A DNA stretch of 64,000 nucleotides from assembly GCA_017550655.1 (NCBI GenBank), contig JAFZOK010000018.1, positions 186,001 through 250,000 of the forward strand, in the 5' to 3' direction. A program made the translations under genes and the position numbers. A model generated the notes under the pieces. That model did no database searches, was not told the origin of the DNA, and saw nothing but the letters and a program-made list of their open reading frames with translations. Below are positions 7,933-16,806 of this stretch, one piece after another. This DNA comes from Bacteroidales bacterium. GTDB lineage: Bacteria; Bacteroidota; Bacteroidia; Bacteroidales; UBA932. Each line of letters starts with the position of its first letter. Position 1 is the first letter of the stretch.

Positions 7933-7951
7933 CACCATCAAAACGTAATCT

Positions 7952-9394
7952 ATGAATATAAGAATTGTCAGCTGGTACATTGGGGTTTCGCTATTGCTTG
8001 TGTGCGCTTTGATGACAGTGTCGGGAATAATCGCCTGCCTGACTCCTGATGATCCCAGCGCCATTTTTCTTTTCTATTCTGCTTTGATTACAGGCCTTGT
8101 CGGCATATTTCCTCTGATTTATGTGCGAAAAGGCAGCCACAAGTTGACTTTCAAGGAAGGAAACTGCATAGTGGTTATATCCTGGATTCTTGCCTGCATT
8201 CTCGGAATGCTTCCGTTCCTTATGTACGGGGGCGAATTCAACCTCATAAACGCAATGTTTGAAAGTGTCTCCGGTTTCACGACAACAGGGGCTTCCATCC
8301 TCAGCGATGTGGAATCCCTTCCCAAAGGGCTGCAGTTCTGGAGGATAGCCACCGCCTGGGTAGGGGGAGTGGGCATCGTGACCTTGTTCTCTATGATTAT
8401 GATGAAGAGGATGGACTGGTCTATGCTGTCCAAAACGGAAATCTCAAATGTTGCCAGACAGACTGTCAAGGGAGAAAAAAACGGTTTCTTCTTCCACAGA
8501 ACCCTCATAGTGTATTTATTCCTGACTTTGGCAACTTTCTTATCGTTGATGACTACAGGAATGAACTGGTTCGACTCTCTGACAAATGCCATGTCCGCCT
8601 GCAGCACCTGCGGTTTCTGTATACGCAATACCAGCATTGCATTTTACGACAACGTTGCAGTGGAAGGTATCCTTACCATCGCGATGCTGGCCGCGGGAAT
8701 GAACTTCGGCATACTGTTCCTGACTTTCTATAAAAGGAGCAAGCATAATCTTTTCAGGTCTGAGACAATCAGAGTGTTTCTCGCTTTTGTGGGAATAGCA
8801 GTGGCGGCGATTACACTGGACCTGATAATCAATGGTGGTCAGCCTCTGGGAAAGGCATTTAGAGATGCTGTCTTTCAGGCGGCTTCAATTTCCACAACTA
8901 CAGGATTCGCCACGGCGGACACTACATTGTGGCCTCCGCTTTCGATGTCCGTGCTGATAGTATGTTCACTGATATGCGGCTGCTCTGGCTCTACATCCGG
9001 CGGAATAAAAATAGACAGGGCTTTATTGGCAATGAAGGGAATCCGCCGCAAGATCAGCACTTCCCTCGATCCCGGAAGAGTGAAGATAGTTAAGGTGGAC
9101 GGTATGATACGCAGTCATGAACAGGTCAATGACGCAATGGGATTCATATTCCTGTATATGGTGGTAGTTGCTGCGGGAACTGCAATCAATTTGGCCGGTG
9201 GACTGGACTTTACTACAGGTTTTACTGCCTCCATTTCCTGCATCGGGAATGTGGGCCCCGGATTCGGAGATGTAGGCTCAATGGCAAACTATGCAAATCT
9301 GCCGGTATTCATCAAATTGTCTTCGATGGCGGAAATGCTTATAGGCAGACTTGAAATCTACCCGCTTCTGTATTTTCTCAGTGCATCCCGCTAA
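7952..9394 (+). CDS. trkH: TrkH-type potassium uptake protein
   Basis: 480 residues with many transmembrane helices. The four filter-type loops of TrkH/KtrB transporters are visible: 'SGFTTTGAS', 'CSTCGFCIRN', 'STTTGFATAD' and 'GNVGPGFGDVG'. The C-terminal 'RLEIYPLLYF' is typical of the family. It moves K+ (with Na+ or H+ coupling) across the inner membrane and normally needs a cytosolic TrkA/KtrA ring; no trkA gene is in this window. The second loop has Cys residues around its conserved Gly. The 3' end overlaps the convergent LOG-family gene by 17 bases. A LysR regulator is divergent. Confidence 0.92.
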   Translation: MNIRIVSWYIGVSLLLVCALMTVSGIIACLTPDDPSAIFLFYSALITGLVGIFPLIYVRKGSHKLTFKEGNCIVVISWILACILGMLPFLMYGGEFNLINAMFESVSGFTTTGASILSDVESLPKGLQFWRIATAWVGGVGIVTLFSMIMMKRMDWSMLSKTEISNVARQTVKGEKNGFFFHRTLIVYLFLTLATFLSLMTTGMNWFDSLTNAMSACSTCGFCIRNTSIAFYDNVAVEGILTIAMLAAGMNFGILFLTFYKRSKHNLFRSETIRVFLAFVGIAVAAITLDLIINGGQPLGKAFRDAVFQAASISTTTGFATADTTLWPPLSMSVLIVCSLICGCSGSTSGGIKIDRALLAMKGIRRKISTSLDPGRVKIVKVDGMIRSHEQVNDAMGFIFLYMVVVAAGTAINLAGGLDFTTGFTASISCIGNVGPGFGDVGSMANYANLPVFIKLSSMAEMLIGRLEIYPLLYFLSASR

Positions 9395-10340
9395 GGGTGT
9401 CGCGGAACTTGACCAAAGTGTCGATTATATCTTCATCCTTGTCAGTTACGGTCATGTTCAGGTTCTGGTACTTGCCGGTCTTGACAAGATATTTCAGAAG
9501 GTGATAAACCGGCATTTCCACTGTCCAGAACTGCTCTCCGAGGAAAATCATCGGACTTGAGAATCCGAAGGACAGATAGTGGTTCTGAACTGCGTCCTGG
9601 AACACTTCCTGTATGGTTCCTGCACTGCCCGGAGTGTAAATGATTCCTCCGTAGGCCACGGTGAGGATGATGTCCTCTCTCTTGCTGTTTTCAAAGAACT
9701 TGGCGATGTGTGTTGCAAAAGGGGTTGATGGTTCGTGGCCGTAAAGCCAGGTCGGAATCCCCAGGCTAACGTATTTTTTCTGCGGATACTTCTCGATTAC
9801 CTTGAATGCCGTCTGGAGCCATCCCTGATCCCTGAAAGTAGGGGCCACAGAGAGCATTTTCAAGGCATCTTCCACATCTTTCTTCCTCCTTCCGGCCATC
9901 CAGGCTCCCAGATGGGTTGCCTCCATTGCCCCGGGGCCGCCTCCGCTGATCATCACGAATCCCTGCTCTGTGAGTTTCTTGCTTATGAAAACAATCTTTC
10001 GGTAAGTTTCGTCTGTCCTTGACTTGGCGTGCCCGCCCATAATTCCTATGCACTTGCGGCTGTCGTGCTTCTGGAGGAAGCGGTCCATCGCCTTGTTGAT
10101 TCCAAAGTCGTGCAATGTCCTTGCTAGAGACTCCTGCACATCGGAAGCCACTTTGCCATTTTCTATGAAGTGCTTGTAAACCAGACTGTCGTAACACGTG
10201 TTAAACGTTTCCTCGTCATCCGGATCATACCCGGAATACAATTCTTTTGCAGAATACAGCTCCTCCTTCACCACAGAAAACGGAACGGTCTGGCAGTACT
10301 CGTTCAGGTGCTTTACTTTCTCAATATCCAGTTCTTTCAT
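9378..10340 (-). CDS. LOG-family Rossmann nucleotide-binding protein
   Basis: 320 residues. The central part carries the LOG/lysine-decarboxylase-like signatures in variant form: 'SGGGPGAMEATHLGAWMAG' and 'PGSAGTIQEVFQDA' (canonical PGGxGTxxE). The family hydrolyses nucleoside 5'-monophosphates to base plus ribose phosphate; the catalytic Arg and Glu regions appear present. An N-terminal extension of about 100 residues precedes the Rossmann core. The enzyme should be cytosolic. Substrate and exact subfamily are uncertain. Confidence 0.75.
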   Translation of the reverse strand: MKELDIEKVKHLNEYCQTVPFSVVKEELYSAKELYSGYDPDDEETFNTCYDSLVYKHFIENGKVASDVQESLARTLHDFGINKAMDRFLQKHDSRKCIGIMGGHAKSRTDETYRKIVFISKKLTEQGFVMISGGGPGAMEATHLGAWMAGRRKKDVEDALKMLSVAPTFRDQGWLQTAFKVIEKYPQKKYVSLGIPTWLYGHEPSTPFATHIAKFFENSKREDIILTVAYGGIIYTPGSAGTIQEVFQDAVQNHYLSFGFSSPMIFLGEQFWTVEMPVYHLLKYLVKTGKYQNLNMTVTDKDEDIIDTLVKFRDTLSGMH

Positions 10341-10347
10341 AATAATC

Positions 10348-10355
10348 CAAATATA
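10348..10355 (-). promoter_or_regulatory. -7 box (TATATTTG) for the LOG-family gene
   Basis: CAAATATA on the plus strand reads TATATTTG leftward, ending 7 bases before the ATG at 10338-10340. The transcript would have almost no leader. Confidence 0.55.
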
Positions 10356-10429
10356 ACAATAATTAAGTTCATGTATTGTTGCTTTTTTGTAAATTGCATA
10401 CCAGAATGATGATATTTCAATCGATAGGT

Positions 10430-11899
10430 ATGGAACTGGTTATTGCATTTCTTGCGGGTTTAATCCTGACATCCATTGTTGCTTTCTTGATTGCGAGAAG
10501 CGTTCTCAAATCGCGGGTTTCCAAGGCTTCAGAGTCTGCCAAAAAGGAGGCTGAACTTACATATTCCGTTGAAAAAAACAGATTGGATATGCAGTTGGAA
10601 TATGCTCAAAATGAAGCAGAAAGATTAAAGGAGCAAATCAAGTCAGACAAGGAAGAGGCTCAACGAGTCCTTAACGAAAAAAAGATAGAGTGGAACGAGC
10701 TGTACAAGAAAGATCTGGAAGAACAGGAAAGGGCTCAAAAAGAGGCCCGTGAAGAGCTTGAGAAAAAGATAAATCTTCTTGTCGGCAATGCCACCAAAGA
10801 AATTAACATTTCCGCTGAAAAAATGCTTAAGGAGCGTCAGAACGAATTCTCCAAGAGCAGTAACGAGAGCATCGGACAGGTTTTGAATCCCTTAAAAGAT
10901 AAAATCTCCGAACTTCAGAAAGTTGTTAATGACAACAAGGAACACCAGGCTAACCGCGACGGTAGAATGGAAGAACAGATTAAAAACCTGATGGAGCAAT
11001 GTGTGAAGACTCAGAACACGGCAAACGAAATGTCTTCCGCATTAAGGCACGATACCAAGGTTCAGGGAGACTGGGGAGAAATGAAACTGGAGAATCTGCT
11101 TGCCAGTCAGGGGCTTGTTGAAGGAATTCATTTTAATGTCCAGTCTTCTCTTCACGATAAAGATGGAAATGTGATAAGGAATGAAAAAGATAAGACAATG
11201 CGTCCAGATGTAATCCTTCATCTAGACCAGCGCCGTGAAATCATAATTGACTCCAAAGTGTCTTTGACTGCTTTTACAAACTTTATCAATTCTGAGGAAC
11301 AGGAGGACAAGAACCGTTTCCTGGATGAGCACATAAAGAGTTTGGAGAAGCATTGGAAGGAACTCTCCGCCAAGGATTATTCCAGTTATGTAGTTTCTCC
11401 AAAGGTGTCTGCCGGTGCTGTTATTATGTATGTTCCTCTTAGGGGAGCACTTATCACTGCCCTCAACCGGAAGCCGGACCTTTGGTATGAGGCTGCACAG
11501 CAGAAGGTTATTATTGCTGATGACCAGAGTCTTTTCCTGGCACTAAAGACGGTCAGTATGACCTGGACACAGATTGCCCAAAACGAGAATCATAAGAAGG
11601 TCTATGACATAGCACGTGAGATAATAGACCGAATAGGCGCGTTTTTGACAAGTTTTAATTCTATTGGTAAAGCATTGGAGGATGCTCAGAAAGAATACGG
11701 TGATGCCAAGAAAAAGCTGGCTCCTGGTGGGCAGAGCATTATTACTTCTTCCAAGAAACTGATCAAGCTTGGAGCTAAAACCTCAAAGAAGGATAATCCG
11801 TTGAATTCAATAATAGATGTTGACGATATTCCGCAGATTTCAGAAACTTCTCCAATCCCAGACAACGATATAGAAGATGCAGATGTCATAGATAGGTAA
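10430..11899 (+). CDS. rmuC: RmuC-family DNA recombination limiting protein
   Basis: 489 residues from the ATG at 10430 (an in-frame ATG at 10406 and a non-ATG start at 10376 are alternatives). An N-terminal membrane helix (about 1-22) comes first, matching RmuC organisation, which favours 10430. A long Lys/Glu-rich coiled coil (about 30-200) is followed by the RmuC nuclease-like domain with 'QGDWGEMKLENLLASQGL', 'RPDVILHLDQRREIIIDSKVSL' and 'VPLRGALITALNRKPDLW'. RmuC proteins limit DNA inversions and are predicted nucleases; biochemical detail is sparse. By eye the codons are more A/T-rich than those of the neighbours. Confidence 0.9.
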   Translation: MELVIAFLAGLILTSIVAFLIARSVLKSRVSKASESAKKEAELTYSVEKNRLDMQLEYAQNEAERLKEQIKSDKEEAQRVLNEKKIEWNELYKKDLEEQERAQKEAREELEKKINLLVGNATKEINISAEKMLKERQNEFSKSSNESIGQVLNPLKDKISELQKVVNDNKEHQANRDGRMEEQIKNLMEQCVKTQNTANEMSSALRHDTKVQGDWGEMKLENLLASQGLVEGIHFNVQSSLHDKDGNVIRNEKDKTMRPDVILHLDQRREIIIDSKVSLTAFTNFINSEEQEDKNRFLDEHIKSLEKHWKELSAKDYSSYVVSPKVSAGAVIMYVPLRGALITALNRKPDLWYEAAQQKVIIADDQSLFLALKTVSMTWTQIAQNENHKKVYDIAREIIDRIGAFLTSFNSIGKALEDAQKEYGDAKKKLAPGGQSIITSSKKLIKLGAKTSKKDNPLNSIIDVDDIPQISETSPIPDNDIEDADVIDR

Positions 11900-11933
11900 A
11901 GTGATTGCTGGGGGCGGTTAAAATCCTTTTTTG

Positions 11934-11941
11934 TATATTTG
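11934..11941 (+). promoter_or_regulatory. -7 box (TATATTTG) for the acyl-CoA synthetase gene
   Basis: An exact TAnnTTTG match 44 bases before the ATG at 11986, in the gap after rmuC. The nearest upstream TTG is 26 bases away, longer than the 19-21 consensus. Confidence 0.5.
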
Positions 11942-11985
11942 TACCTTGTATACAAGTATCAACAGGCAATACTGAAACCAAACCT

Positions 11986-13605
11986 ATGAAACATTACCTG
12001 CAGACACTTGAAGGTACTATCCGCAATAATTGGGATCTGGCGGCAGTGGCAGATTATGGCGGAGAGTCCTTCAGTTATGGAGAGCTTGCCACAAATGTAG
12101 AGGCCATCTGGCTTTTCTTTGAAAGGGTAGGCATTAAAAAAGGAGACAAGATATCGCTATGCGCGAGAAATTCTGCGCGTTGGGCTATATCTTTCTGGGC
12201 TGTAAATACTTATGAGACTGTTGTAGTTCCGCTCCTTGCCGAATTCCATCCGGACAGTATAGTAAATCTGGTCAACCATTCTGAAAGCGTTTTGCTTTTT
12301 ACGGATACAGATATCTGGAACAAGTTGGATCCCCACTCAATGCCTATGCTCAAAGCGGCAATCAACGTTGGGGATCTTTCTGTTTTATGGTCCAGAGAGG
12401 AGGCCGTTTCTTCCGCCTGGAACCAGAGAGAGAAGTTTTTGAACGAGAAGTATCCGGACGGGTTCAAGCCTGAAAATGTTCATTATCCTTCAGACAATTT
12501 CTCTTCTCTTGCAATAATCAACTATACATCAGGTACTTCAGGAGATCCAAAGGGCGTAATGCTCACTTATGGGGCGATGAGCGATATTGACGAGTTCTCC
12601 AATGAGCATTTCCCGAATACTCCTGGCCAGACGATGGTATCAATGCTGCCTCTGGCACATATGTACGGGCTTGCCATTGAGTTTTTACATCCTAATGTGG
12701 ACGGCGTAACCGTTTATTTCCTTGGCAAGGCTCCGTCTCCGACTACTCTTCTTGCCGCCATGAAGGAAGTCAAGCCATATATGGTGATTACTGTTCCTCT
12801 GGTGATGGAAAAGGTATATTCCGGCTCTATAAAGCCTGCTCTTGCCAAGCTCAAGTTCTTGTTGGCTATTCCTATTGTCAAGAATCTGATTTACAGGAAA
12901 GTCCGCAATAAACTCATGGCTGCTTTCGGAGGAAATGTGGGTTGCTTCATAATGGGTGGAGCTCCTCTAAAGCCGGAAGTGGAAAAGTGCCTGAAGAAGA
13001 TCCGGCTTCCGTTTACGGTGGGTTACGGTATGACAGAGGCCTGTCCTCTGCTTGCCTATGTGTGGTGGACAAAGTTTGTTCCGGGATCCTGCGGCATACC
13101 GGTTCACGAGCTTAGGATAGATTCAGAAGACCCTCAGCATATTCCTGGAGAGATTCAGGCCAGAGGCGCCAACCTGACAATTGGCTACTACAAGAATCCT
13201 GAGGCCAATGCCCTGGCGTTTACCGATGACGGCTGGTTCCGTACCGGAGACCTGGGAATCATAGACAAGAACAATAATGTGTTTATCCGCGGACGCATAA
13301 AGTCAATGATCCTGACCGCATCCGGACAGAACATATATCCAGAGGAGATTGAAGCCGTTCTTTCCTGCAACCCGTTTGTTGCGGAGAGCGTGGTTGTTGA
13401 AAGGGGAGGCAAGCTGATTGCCCTGGTTTATCCTGAAATTCCGGAAGATACAGATCCTAAGGATATTGAAAATCTTCCGAAGGATATCGCTGACCTTGCA
13501 AACGAGTCTTTGCCTAAATACAGCCAGATAGCCAAGGTGGAAATAGTGGACACTCCGTTTGAGAAGACTCCAAAGATGAGTATCAAGAGATACCTGTACA
13601 AGTAA
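11986..13605 (+). CDS. AMP-forming long-chain acyl-CoA synthetase
   Basis: 539 residues from the ATG at 11986; the frame is open upstream to 11905 but that part is unlike the family. ANL-superfamily motifs are in order: P-loop 'INYTSGTSGDPKGVMLTYG' (about 172-190), 'GYGMTEACPL', 'DGWFRTGDLG' with the ATP-binding Asp, 'RIKSMILTASGQNIYPEEIE', and the C-terminal 'EKTPKMSIKRYLY' carrying the acyl-adenylate Lys. It activates fatty acids with ATP and CoA and is cytosolic or membrane-associated. It is followed 10 bases later by an exported nitroreductase and probably shares its transcript. Confidence 0.9.
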   Translation: MKHYLQTLEGTIRNNWDLAAVADYGGESFSYGELATNVEAIWLFFERVGIKKGDKISLCARNSARWAISFWAVNTYETVVVPLLAEFHPDSIVNLVNHSESVLLFTDTDIWNKLDPHSMPMLKAAINVGDLSVLWSREEAVSSAWNQREKFLNEKYPDGFKPENVHYPSDNFSSLAIINYTSGTSGDPKGVMLTYGAMSDIDEFSNEHFPNTPGQTMVSMLPLAHMYGLAIEFLHPNVDGVTVYFLGKAPSPTTLLAAMKEVKPYMVITVPLVMEKVYSGSIKPALAKLKFLLAIPIVKNLIYRKVRNKLMAAFGGNVGCFIMGGAPLKPEVEKCLKKIRLPFTVGYGMTEACPLLAYVWWTKFVPGSCGIPVHELRIDSEDPQHIPGEIQARGANLTIGYYKNPEANALAFTDDGWFRTGDLGIIDKNNNVFIRGRIKSMILTASGQNIYPEEIEAVLSCNPFVAESVVVERGGKLIALVYPEIPEDTDPKDIENLPKDIADLANESLPKYSQIAKVEIVDTPFEKTPKMSIKRYLYK

Positions 13606-13615
13606 TATGCATATT

Positions 13616-14236
13616 ATGAAGACGATTAGAAAGATTAGTGTCCTGATAGCGTTGGCTCTTTTGTTTGCGGCTAACTGCTATGCCCAGGACGGGGCTCTGG
13701 ATGTTATAATGAACAGAACCAGCATCCGCAAGTTCACCGGCGAACCTGTATCCAAAGAGAATCTGGAAACTATCCTTAAGGCCGGTATGGCCGCTCCTAC
13801 GGCAATGAATGTGCAGCCGTGGCGTTTTGTTGTTGTCACCGACAAGGACAAGATTGCCAAGGTATTTGGCGCAGGTCCCCGCAGCGGGATGTTCACCCAG
13901 GCCGGAGCAGTGATTGTGGTTTGCGGCCAGACAACGGTAAAGAGAAGGCCTTTCGGCCAGCCGGACGGTCCTGAAACGGAAATGCCTAACATGTTCTGGT
14001 ATGAAGACTGCTCGGCAGCAGCGCAGAATATCCTGCTGGCAGTCAAGGCATTGGGTCTTGGAGCCGTATGGACTGCAGGCTTTCCGGCAGAGGAAAGGGT
14101 AAAGCCGATTGCAGAAAAGCTAGGCATCCCTGAAGGCATTGTTCCGCTCTGCATTATCCCTATAGGTGTACCGGCCGAGAATCCGACTCCAAAAGACAAG
14201 TGGAAGCCGGAAAACGTTCATTGGGAACAGTGGTAA
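13616..14236 (+). CDS. Exported nitroreductase-family flavoprotein
   Basis: 206 residues from the ATG at 13616 (another ATG at 13607). A clear signal peptide ('ISVLIALALLFAANCYAQ') precedes a nitroreductase domain: 'MNRTSIRKFTGEPVSKE', 'AAPTAMNVQPWRFVVV' (FMN contacts), 'DCSAAAQNILLAVKALGLGAVWT' and 'CIIPIGVPAE'. The family binds FMN and reduces nitro groups, quinones or flavins with NAD(P)H. Export is odd because NAD(P)H is cytosolic: it must either receive electrons in the periplasm or have a different role. A Tat twin-arginine is not present in the leader, so Sec export is expected, with FMN loaded outside. Confidence 0.85.
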   Translation: MKTIRKISVLIALALLFAANCYAQDGALDVIMNRTSIRKFTGEPVSKENLETILKAGMAAPTAMNVQPWRFVVVTDKDKIAKVFGAGPRSGMFTQAGAVIVVCGQTTVKRRPFGQPDGPETEMPNMFWYEDCSAAAQNILLAVKALGLGAVWTAGFPAEERVKPIAEKLGIPEGIVPLCIIPIGVPAENPTPKDKWKPENVHWEQW

Positions 14237-14790
14237 CAGAAGGTAAAATCAGTTTGGAAACAGATAGATTATTGCTTCGCCCCTGGAACGAGAGCGATGC
14301 ACCGGCGCTTTACAAATACGCCTCCGAACCGGAGATTGGAAAGCGGGCTGGCTGGCCTCCACACAAGAGCGTAGAGGACAGCCTGGAGGCTATCCGGTCA
14401 TTTTTCAGTAATGACCGCACCTGGGCCATCGTGCTGAAGGAGACCGGAGAAATCATTGGCTGCATAGGCTATATGATTAAGGGGGAGAGCAATATAGAAA
14501 TCGCTGAGAATGAAGCGGAAGCCGGCTATTGGGTGGCCATGCCATATTGGAACAAGGGCATCTGCTCAGAGGCTTTGCAGCTGATGATAGACCATTGCTT
14601 CAACGAGAAAGGATTCACCACGCTTTGGTGCGACTATTTCATCGACAATCCGGCATCGAGGAGGGTTATGGAAAAATGCGGGTTCCGCGATACCGGTACA
14701 ACAAAGTACTGTCCCTTCCTGTATGGAGGGAATGAACGCCCGATAAATGTAATGAGACTGGATCGCGAAGATTACAGTCTACCTGGATGA
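14230..14790 (+). CDS. GNAT N-acetyltransferase, RimJ/RimL type
   Basis: About 186 residues of acetyltransferase fold: 'LETDRLLLRPWNESD' at the N-terminus, 'EAEAGYWVAMPYWNKGICSEAL' holding the acetyl-CoA loop, and 'NPASRRVMEKCGFRDTG'. No ATG is available; candidate starts are GTG 14200, GTG 14230 (overlapping the nitroreductase stop) and TTG 14254, which would give the usual M-E-T-D-R-L start and has AGAAGG 10 bases before it. It acetylates an unknown amine, possibly a protein N-terminus or small molecule. The 3' end overlaps the convergent unknown gene by 12 bases. Confidence 0.85.
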   Translation: MVTEGKISLETDRLLLRPWNESDAPALYKYASEPEIGKRAGWPPHKSVEDSLEAIRSFFSNDRTWAIVLKETGEIIGCIGYMIKGESNIEIAENEAEAGYWVAMPYWNKGICSEALQLMIDHCFNEKGFTTLWCDYFIDNPASRRVMEKCGFRDTGTTKYCPFLYGGNERPINVMRLDREDYSLPG

Positions 14791-15978
14791 TGTACCGGCC
14801 AAAGGCTTGATGTCGAATCCTTCTCCGGTGCCTACGTGTATGCTTCCGTTATTAAGCTGATCCTCGTATTGGAAATACGGGAGGTGCTGGTAAGCCTGGC
14901 GGGCAATATCTTCGGCCTTCTTGTATTCCGGGTCTTCCGGCATTCTCCAGCGTCCGAAATTCAGGGATGCTTCCCTCCTGATAGAGTCTACAAGGGAAAT
15001 GTCCGGGATGATCTCGTTACGTACGGTATCCGCCAAAATGTCCAGAATATTTGGATTGCTCTGGATATAAGCCCTGGAAAGGCCGTACACATTCGATGTG
15101 GATATGAGTTTCCACTTCAGGAACTCGTCCGAGATAATGTCGTCGAACGTGAGTCCGAGGGACTTTTTGATGATATCCAGCGTGCGCCTTGCCTGCTGCT
15201 TGGTTATGACCATACCGGCAGCCTTGCTCATAAATTCAGGTCTAGGGCAGTTTCCGGTAGCGATCATCTCCATAATCCTTTCCTTGCCCTGCGGACCCCT
15301 GTATGCGATAAGATGTGCGCCTAGGCATATAACATAATGCTCTGGTTGGAGAAGGCGGGCGGGATATTTTACATTGTCCTCGGCAAACAGGTCTTGCTGA
15401 TAATATGCATCAGCTTCGCATATGGATGCTTTCCAAGCCTCAATGTTTCTCAAGGTGGAATAGGTGAGCCCTTTGTACAGCGGGTCCATACCCGTAAGAG
15501 TGATATCGAGGATTCCCAGGGTATCTTCCGAACAGAGTTTCCAAAGCAGGTTCTCTCTCTCCACTTCCGCAAGGAATTCCGTTACATTGGTGTGTTTGTC
15601 ACCGATCTCGAACAGTTTGCGGTATACGGCAAGGCCACGTTCCCTTATCGGGTAGTTCTTGATGTAGTCATAGGCTGTCCTGAATGGCTCCAGCCACTCT
15701 GACGGTGTTGGAATGTGCCTCTCTTGCTTGTTTTCAGAAGGAGCCTCTGCGGCCTGGGCTGCCAGGTTTACCTTTGTGGAAAGGTCCATGTATTTTCCCA
15801 TCAGTCCGGCATTCTGGAAATTCGTGAAGAATGTAGAAGAATCATTCTGGCTCTCCCCGAATGCAGTCATTTCTTTCTTGAGATCCTCAATCTCCTGAAG
15901 GATAGCCTCATCGCTTGTTTTCAAAGTGTCCAGGCCATCGATGTAGCCCTGGAGCATCATCTGTATAATAGGATCCAT
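14779..15978 (-). CDS. Unrecognised 399-residue protein (downstream of pair)
   Basis: I do not recognise this family. The chosen ATG (15976-15978) follows the stop of the upstream unknown gene by one base (TAATATG); an ATG at 15993 would overlap it. No signal peptide or membrane helix is seen. The N-terminus 'MDPIIQMMLQGYIDGL' could form an amphipathic helix, followed by a Glu/Lys-rich stretch that may be coiled coil (about 20-45). The rest is mixed, with 'PEHYVICLGAHLIAYRG', 'ATGNCPRPEFMSKAAGMVITKQQARRTL' and a C-terminal Gly/Ser-rich tail. It looks cytosolic and is clearly coding: long, with the same codon style as its neighbours. It must work with the gene before it. Confidence 0.8.
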   Translation of the reverse strand: MDPIIQMMLQGYIDGLDTLKTSDEAILQEIEDLKKEMTAFGESQNDSSTFFTNFQNAGLMGKYMDLSTKVNLAAQAAEAPSENKQERHIPTPSEWLEPFRTAYDYIKNYPIRERGLAVYRKLFEIGDKHTNVTEFLAEVERENLLWKLCSEDTLGILDITLTGMDPLYKGLTYSTLRNIEAWKASICEADAYYQQDLFAEDNVKYPARLLQPEHYVICLGAHLIAYRGPQGKERIMEMIATGNCPRPEFMSKAAGMVITKQQARRTLDIIKKSLGLTFDDIISDEFLKWKLISTSNVYGLSRAYIQSNPNILDILADTVRNEIIPDISLVDSIRREASLNFGRWRMPEDPEYKKAEDIARQAYQHLPYFQYEDQLNNGSIHVGTGEGFDIKPLAGTSSR

Positions 15979-15979
15979 A

Positions 15980-16756
15980 TTATTCGATTTCAATAAGTTT
16001 ATACTTGCCGTCTGATGTCTCTGGAGTGAGTCTTACGGTCGGCTTCTTTACTTCCTGGCTGTACCAGTGTCTGCATTCTTCCGTGAGAGAGTCCTTCATG
16101 TTCCACAGCTCGTCAATCTGATCCTTGCAGGACTCCGCGCTCCATTGGATAGTGTCAAGGTTACCGGTTGCAATTGCCTTGCTTACAGTATCGGTGAACT
16201 CCCTGTAATACTCGTCGCTGCAGTCAATCAGAGCCCTGAACTTAGGCATTGCGGCAAGTGTCGCAAAATCTGAACTTGGTTTTGAAAGCATCTTGACGTC
16301 CTCGGCGATACTGGCCAGCGCCCTTTGCGCATCGTTCCTTGCATCGTCGTATTCCATAAAGTCAACAAAAAGACGGTGGAAACCCTCGATGGTCCTTATC
16401 CATCCGTTCTTCTTGGCCTGGAGATCGATCCACAGGCTGCTGTGCGTGAATGTGTAATAAGGGTCAGCCTTGATTTTCCCGATGATCTCGTCGCAGTACT
16501 CTGCAACGTCTGTCCAGCCCAATTCCTGGGCCGCCTGCTTGTTTGCAAATACCCGGTCCATGGCCACTGCAGCCGCTCCACCGGTATAAAGCCAGTTCTG
16601 CTTGGACTTCTCCTCCGCTTCCTCGTTTGAGGAACATTCGTTGAGAAGATCCAGCCATTTCTTGTAATATTCTGCCTGATAGGGCGTTCTTGGGCAGTTC
16701 CCGAATCTCTGGACATAGAGTCCGTAGAGTTCTTTTGTGATTTTTGTATCGCTCAT
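15980..16756 (-). CDS. Unrecognised 258-residue protein (upstream of pair)
   Basis: Family not recognised. ATG at 16754-16756. The protein is acidic, probably largely helical and soluble: no signal peptide or membrane segment. Features include a Trp-rich middle ('SSLWIDLQAKKNGWIRTIEG') and five scattered Cys residues without a CxxC pair. 'FGNCPRTPYQ' near residue 19 echoes 'TGNCPRPEFM' in the partner protein; this may be chance. It is translationally coupled to the downstream 399-residue gene by a one-base gap. It diverges from the secreted C1B peptidase gene with 50 bases between. Confidence 0.78.
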   Translation of the reverse strand: MSDTKITKELYGLYVQRFGNCPRTPYQAEYYKKWLDLLNECSSNEEAEEKSKQNWLYTGGAAAVAMDRVFANKQAAQELGWTDVAEYCDEIIGKIKADPYYTFTHSSLWIDLQAKKNGWIRTIEGFHRLFVDFMEYDDARNDAQRALASIAEDVKMLSKPSSDFATLAAMPKFRALIDCSDEYYREFTDTVSKAIATGNLDTIQWSAESCKDQIDELWNMKDSLTEECRHWYSQEVKKPTVRLTPETSDGKYKLIEIE

Positions 16757-16806
16757 TATGCTGTATTTTCCGCTAAGTTATGAAATAATGAGTAAATTCG
16801 CGTATC

